Source: Rhodospirillales bacterium BBD 1991-14 (lineage in GTDB: Bacteria; Pseudomonadota; Alphaproteobacteria; Kiloniellales; Kiloniellaceae). Taken from it: a stretch of DNA of 64,000 bases. Shown piece by piece: positions 60,155-64,000 of this stretch (position 1 is the first letter of the stretch; every line of letters starts with the position of its first letter). Both the position numbers and the translations under genes were made by a program. The DNA is taken from contig LYSY01000008.1 of the NCBI GenBank assembly GCA_001657395.1, positions 124,001 to 188,000 on the forward strand, read 5' to 3'. The notes beneath the pieces were generated by a model, which had not been told where the DNA came from, searched no databases, and saw nothing but the letters and a program-made list of their open reading frames with translations.

Positions 60155-63100
60155 GTGGTGCAGTTCACCAAGCTTCGTTTGAGCGGGTTTAAGTCTTTTG
60201 TCGATGCCACCGAACTGGTGATCGAACCGGGCGTGACCGGCGTCGTCGGCCCCAATGGCTGCGGCAAGTCCAACCTTGTCGAGGCCTTGCGCTGGGCGAT
60301 GGGCGAAACCTCGCCCAAGAGCATGCGCGGCAAGGAGATGGACGACGTCATCTTCGCCGGCAGCGCCAACCGCCCGTCGCGCAACGTCGCCGACGTCACG
60401 CTCTATCTGAACAATGCCGAGCGCAAGGCGCCGGCCATGTTCAACGATTTCGACGACATCGAGGTCACGCGCCAGATCGACCGCGGCGAGGGCTCGACCT
60501 ACCGGGTCAACGGCAAGGAAGTGCGCGCCCGCGACGTCCAGCTTCTGTTCGCCGACTCCGCGACCGGCGCCCATTCCACCGCCCTGGTCAGCCAGGGGCG
60601 CATCGGCGCCCTGATCAACGCCAAGCCCGCGGACCGCCGCTCGCTCCTGGAAGAGGCGGCGGGGATAACCGGGCTGCACTCGCGCCGCCACGAGGCCGAG
60701 CTGCGCCTGCGCGCGGCGGAGACCAACCTGGAGCGCCTGGACGACGTCATCGCGACGCTGGAGACCCAGCTTCAGAGCCTGAAAAAGCAGGCCCGGCAGG
60801 CCACCCGCTACCGCAACGTGAACGAACATATCCGCCGCTCCGAGGCCATCGTCCTGCACCTGGAAGGGGCGGAAGCCAAAGAGGCCCTGGCCGCCGCCGA
60901 GGCCGCCTACGAGGCCGCCGAGCGGACCGTGGCGGAGGTCACTCAGGAAACCGCCGCCCGTGCCAGCGAGCAGGCCGAGGCCGCCGCCGCGCTGCCGGCC
61001 CTGCGGGAAAGCGAGGCGGAAGCCGCCGCAGCCCTGCACCGGCTGACCGTCGACCGCGACACCCTGGACAAAGAAGAGGCCCAGGCCGTCGAGGCGAAGA
61101 GCCGGGCCGGGGAGCGCCTGGCGCAGTTGCAGGGCGACCAGAGCCGCGCCGAAGCACTGGCGGGCGACGCCGAGGCCGCCCAGGCGCGCCTGGACGGCGA
61201 GCGCGACGGCCTGACCCAGGCCGCCGAAGGCGAGCGGGAAGCCCTGGCCGCTGCCGAGCAGGATCGTGCCGAGGCCGCGGAGAAGGCCGGCGAGCAGGAG
61301 CAGCTTCTGGGCCAGGTGACCAGCAAGATCGCCCAGGACGAGGCCCGGGCCGCGGCGCTGCAGCGGCGCTGCGAGGAGCTGGCCCAGCGCCTGCAGCGCC
61401 TGCGCGGGCAGAGCGAGGAAGCCCTGGCGCAGCGCCGGAGCCTGCAGGACGAAACCGTGGACCCGCAGGTGCTCTCCGCCGCCGAGACCCGCCTTGCAGA
61501 GGCCGAGGCCGCGCTGACCGCGTGCCGGGCGGCCAGTGCCGCGGCCGCCGAGGCGACCGCCGCCGCGCGCACGGCGGAGGCGGAGTCCCGCCAGGCTCTG
61601 CGCGGGCGCGAGGCGGCCCAGGCGAAGCTCGAGGCGGAGATCTCGGCCCTCACCGCGCTTTTGGAGCCAGCCGAGGCCGACATGTGGCCGCCGGTGGTCG
61701 ACGCGATCTCGGTGACCCCCGGCTTCGAAGCAGCGCTGGGGGCCGCACTCGGCGACGACCTGACCTTTTCCGCCGACGAGGCTGCGCCGGTGCATTGGCA
61801 GCAGCTCGCACCGATGACCGCCGCGCCCGCCCTGCCGCCGGGGGCCGAGCCGCTCTCGGCCAGCGTGCGCGGGCCTGCCGCCCTGGACCGCAGGCTCTCG
61901 CAGATCGGTGTCGTCGCCTCCGCCGAGGACGGCGTGCGCCTGCAGGGCACCCTCCAGCCGGGCCAGCGCCTGGTGACCAAGGACGGCGACCTCTGGCGCT
62001 GGGACGGCTTCACGGCCAAGGCCGACGCGCCCACCGCGGCCGCCCAACGCATGGCCCAGCGCAACCGCCTGGCGGAACTGCGCGGCGAACTGGACGGCGT
62101 CGAGCGGGAAACCGCCCGCGCCGGTGCCGATCACGGCAGCCTGGAAACCGCGGTCGAGCAGGCCGCAGCGGCGGAAAAGGCGGCGCGCGAACGCGAAACG
62201 GCGGCCTTCGACGGCGTCAATGCGGCCCGGCAGGCGCACACGGAGCTTGCCGGCAAGGCCAGCGCCGTCGCCTCGCGGCTGGCGACCCTCGACGAGAGCA
62301 TCGAACGCCTGCAGGCCGACGAAGCGGAGACCGAAAGCGCCCTGACCCAGGCGCGCGGCGAGGAAGCGGGCCTGCCCGACCTCAACCTGGAGCACCAACG
62401 GGCGGACGACCTGCGCGAGGCGCTGGCCGCGGCACGCGACGGCCTGGTCGAGCGCCAGGGGCGCCTGGGCCAGTTGCAGCGCGAAGCCGAGGCGCGCGGC
62501 CGCCGGCTGCAGGACATCGCCACGGAACGCCAGTCCTGGCAGCGCCGTGCGGAGGAGGCCAAGGCCCATCTGGCCGACCTGGAAGCCCGGCGCGGCGCCA
62601 CGGAAACCGAGATCGAGACGCTGGCGGCCATTCCGCTGGCCCTTGCCGAGCGCCGTGAGGCTCTGGCCGCCCTGATCGAAGAGGCCGAGGCGCGCCGCCG
62701 CAGCGCCGCCGACGCGCTGGCCGAAGGCGAGAACCGGCTGAGTGCCGCCGACAAGGCCTTGAAGGCGGAAGAAGCGCGGCTGACCAACGCGCGGGAAAAC
62801 CGCATCCGCTGCGAGGGGGCGGTCTCCCAGGGCCGTCAAAGCCTGGATACCGTCACCGAGAAAGTGCGCGAGAAGCTGAACTGCGCCCTGGACCAGGCCC
62901 TGGCCGTGGCCGAGGTCGATCCGGACAAGGAACTGCCGCCGCGCGAAGAGGTGGAAACCAAGCTGGCCCGGCTGATCCGCGAGCGCGAGAACCTGGGCGC
63001 GGTGAACCTGCGCGCGGAAGCCGAAGCACGGGAACTCGACGAGCAGATCGTCGGCATGCAGTCCGAGCGCAGCGACCTGATCGCCGCCATCAGCCGGCTG

Positions 63101-63619
63101 CGCCAGGGTATTGCCAGCCTCAACCGCGAAGGGCGCGAGCGCCTGGTGGCCGCCTTCGAGGCCGTCAACAGCCACTTCTCCGAGCTCTTCGTCCGGCTCT
63201 TCGGCGGCGGCCGGGCGCATCTGAAGCTCACCGAGTCGGAAGACCCGCTTGCCGCCGGCCTGGAAATCATGGCGAGCCCGCCGGGCAAACGCCTGCAGGT
63301 AATGTCGCTGCTGTCCGGCGGCGAGCAGGCGCTCACCGCGCTGGCCCTGCTGTTCGCGGTGTTCCTGACCAACCCGGCCCCGATCTGCGTGCTGGACGAG
63401 GTCGACGCGCCTTTGGACGATGCCAATGTGGACCGCTTCTGCAGCCTGGTGGATGAACTGACCAAGGCGACGGAGACGCGCTTCCTGGTGATCACCCACC
63501 ACCGCATGACCATGGCCCGCGTGGACCGCCTGTTCGGCGTCACCATGGCCGAGCGCGGCATCAGCCAGCTGGTTTCGGTGGATCTGCAGGCCGCCGAGGG
63601 CCTGCGCGAGAGCGCCTGA
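60155..63619 (+). CDS. smc: Chromosome segregation protein SMC
   Basis: An 1154-residue SMC ATPase. Walker A is VVGPNGCGKSNLVEALRWAM (about residues 30-50); long coiled coils (about 170-490 and 640-980) flank a hinge near 500-630; the C-terminal head holds LSGGEQALTALALLFAVFL and the Walker B/D-loop CVLDEVDAPLDDANVDRF. It entraps DNA for chromosome compaction and segregation. GTG 60155 is the start, AAAGGGGG lying about 12 bases upstream. The scpA and scpB partners are not in the window. Coiled-coil Ala/Glu bias generates a long antisense frame. Confidence 0.97.
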   Translation: MVQFTKLRLSGFKSFVDATELVIEPGVTGVVGPNGCGKSNLVEALRWAMGETSPKSMRGKEMDDVIFAGSANRPSRNVADVTLYLNNAERKAPAMFNDFDDIEVTRQIDRGEGSTYRVNGKEVRARDVQLLFADSATGAHSTALVSQGRIGALINAKPADRRSLLEEAAGITGLHSRRHEAELRLRAAETNLERLDDVIATLETQLQSLKKQARQATRYRNVNEHIRRSEAIVLHLEGAEAKEALAAAEAAYEAAERTVAEVTQETAARASEQAEAAAALPALRESEAEAAAALHRLTVDRDTLDKEEAQAVEAKSRAGERLAQLQGDQSRAEALAGDAEAAQARLDGERDGLTQAAEGEREALAAAEQDRAEAAEKAGEQEQLLGQVTSKIAQDEARAAALQRRCEELAQRLQRLRGQSEEALAQRRSLQDETVDPQVLSAAETRLAEAEAALTACRAASAAAAEATAAARTAEAESRQALRGREAAQAKLEAEISALTALLEPAEADMWPPVVDAISVTPGFEAALGAALGDDLTFSADEAAPVHWQQLAPMTAAPALPPGAEPLSASVRGPAALDRRLSQIGVVASAEDGVRLQGTLQPGQRLVTKDGDLWRWDGFTAKADAPTAAAQRMAQRNRLAELRGELDGVERETARAGADHGSLETAVEQAAAAEKAARERETAAFDGVNAARQAHTELAGKASAVASRLATLDESIERLQADEAETESALTQARGEEAGLPDLNLEHQRADDLREALAAARDGLVERQGRLGQLQREAEARGRRLQDIATERQSWQRRAEEAKAHLADLEARRGATETEIETLAAIPLALAERREALAALIEEAEARRRSAADALAEGENRLSAADKALKAEEARLTNARENRIRCEGAVSQGRQSLDTVTEKVREKLNCALDQALAVAEVDPDKELPPREEVETKLARLIRERENLGAVNLRAEAEARELDEQIVGMQSERSDLIAAISRLRQGIASLNREGRERLVAAFEAVNSHFSELFVRLFGGGRAHLKLTESEDPLAAGLEIMASPPGKRLQVMSLLSGGEQALTALALLFAVFLTNPAPICVLDEVDAPLDDANVDRFCSLVDELTKATETRFLVITHHRMTMARVDRLFGVTMAERGISQLVSVDLQAAEGLRESA

Positions 63620-63635
63620 TCTAAACGCGGCTTCT

Positions 63636-64000
63636 TCAGCGCCGACCCTGGGCCACCGTGATCACGGCAATCTCCGTGTTGGCGGCGCACTTGATGGCGA
63701 TCTGGTCGATCAGTTCCACCGTCAGTTCGGTCCCGGCTTCCAGAAGCAGGGTGCCGCCGGCGCTGTAGAAATTCTCGACAACAACCATCCCCGGTTCCAC
63801 CAGGGTGTAGTGAAGCTGCTGGGACGGCCCTTCGACCGCGACGGCATCAGGGGACTCCAGCATCTCCTTCAAACGCCTGGAAGGGTCTTGGTCCGCTTCC
63901 TGCTGATTGCCGCCTGCCCTGGGAACCTTGATCGCGGCATACTCGACAGAAGGTTTGAGCACGAGCTTGCGCTCCATCGCATAGGCCATGCGTTCGCCCA
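63636..64000 (-). CDS. Partial or small protein of unknown function at window edge
   Basis: The frame is open to the right end of the window, so the N-terminus may be missing; the first internal ATG is at 63989 (giving 117 residues). I do not recognise it with confidence. The segment VEPGMVVVENFYSAGGTLLL followed by EAGTELTVELIDQIAIKCAA resembles the short PGM-x-LA-DV-x-G-LLL-AGT-x-LT-LI module found in HDOD or response-regulator output proteins. It is convergent with smc, 16 bp away. Confidence 0.45.
   Translation of the reverse strand, partial: GERMAYAMERKLVLKPSVEYAAIKVPRAGGNQQEADQDPSRRLKEMLESPDAVAVEGPSQQLHYTLVEPGMVVVENFYSAGGTLLLEAGTELTVELIDQIAIKCAANTEIAVITVAQGRR

Noticed and set aside
59969-63502. 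1177-codon antisense frame opposite smc
   Set aside because: Composition is Gly/Arg/Ala/Leu-rich with no recognisable domain; it mirrors the codon bias of smc. All smc motifs are intact on the plus strand.

Overview
The window is GC-rich, densely packed chromosomal DNA from an alphaproteobacterium. The evidence is the CcrM-type GANTC methyltransferase next to rnhB, full CtrA-type boxes (TTAA-N7-TTAAC), the hopanoid transporter HpnN, an ETF-ubiquinone oxidoreductase, and the mutY / DUF721 / DsbA-like / smc order. A Rhodospirillales-like host is my guess from general gene style. I see about 60 protein genes and one tRNA(Gln). I see no rRNA, CRISPR array, phage, insertion sequence or plasmid gene. 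About a third of the starts look like GTG or TTG, several with strong AGGAGG-type ribosome sites.

Left part (1-25 kb) is accessory metabolism and stress response. A LysR regulator diverges from wrbA, pirin and glutathionyl-hydroquinone reductase, a likely quinone/electrophile defence set. Then come an exonuclease-phosphatase family protein, an FMN-binding oxidase-like protein, an SMP-30 lactonase, and the ergothioneine pair egtB-egtD divergent from a second LysR gene. These are followed by a Tag-type glycosylase, a methyltransferase, VOC, GNAT and GFA proteins, an AraC/MFS pair around a 24-bp perfect palindrome, a PAS protein behind a perfect CtrA box, greB, exoD, and an ArsR gene divergent from a TAXI-TRAP uptake system.

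Middle part (25-47 kb) is mostly core: tRNA-Gln, hpnN, a disordered membrane protein with a peptidoglycan-binding domain, ispE, a TPR lipoprotein-like protein, ETF-QO, a family-4-like uracil-DNA glycosylase, a lytic transglycosylase with moaB, a nitroreductase, two glycosyltransferases of the arsenosugar-associated type opposite a kinase and a radical SAM gene, a KefB-type antiporter, rnhB and ccrM. CtrA-like boxes lie before the PAS, peptidoglycan-binding and lytic transglycosylase genes. Four GANTC sites lie in 39 bp before ccrM. Together these suggest cell-cycle control of several envelope genes.

Right part (47-64 kb) holds a TolB/TPR protein divergent from a TTC38-like TPR protein, an ArsR-SRPBCC operon divergent from a GST, paired VOC proteins, LysE and EamA exporters, a secreted CARDB-like protein ended by tandem terminators, a D-threonine-aldolase-like enzyme, then mutY, a DciA-like gene, a DsbA-like gene, smc and a gene cut by the window edge.

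Two non-coding themes recur. One is a family of REP-like inverted elements sharing a CCCTCACCCTCCCGC start. The other is short tandem duplications of 12-17 bp, often right at gene ends. I did not find a clearly novel multi-gene defence or biosynthetic system. The best leads are the CtrA/CcrM sites, the TolB-TPR/TTC38 pair with its putative operator, and the orphan arsenosugar-type glycosyltransferase neighbourhood.
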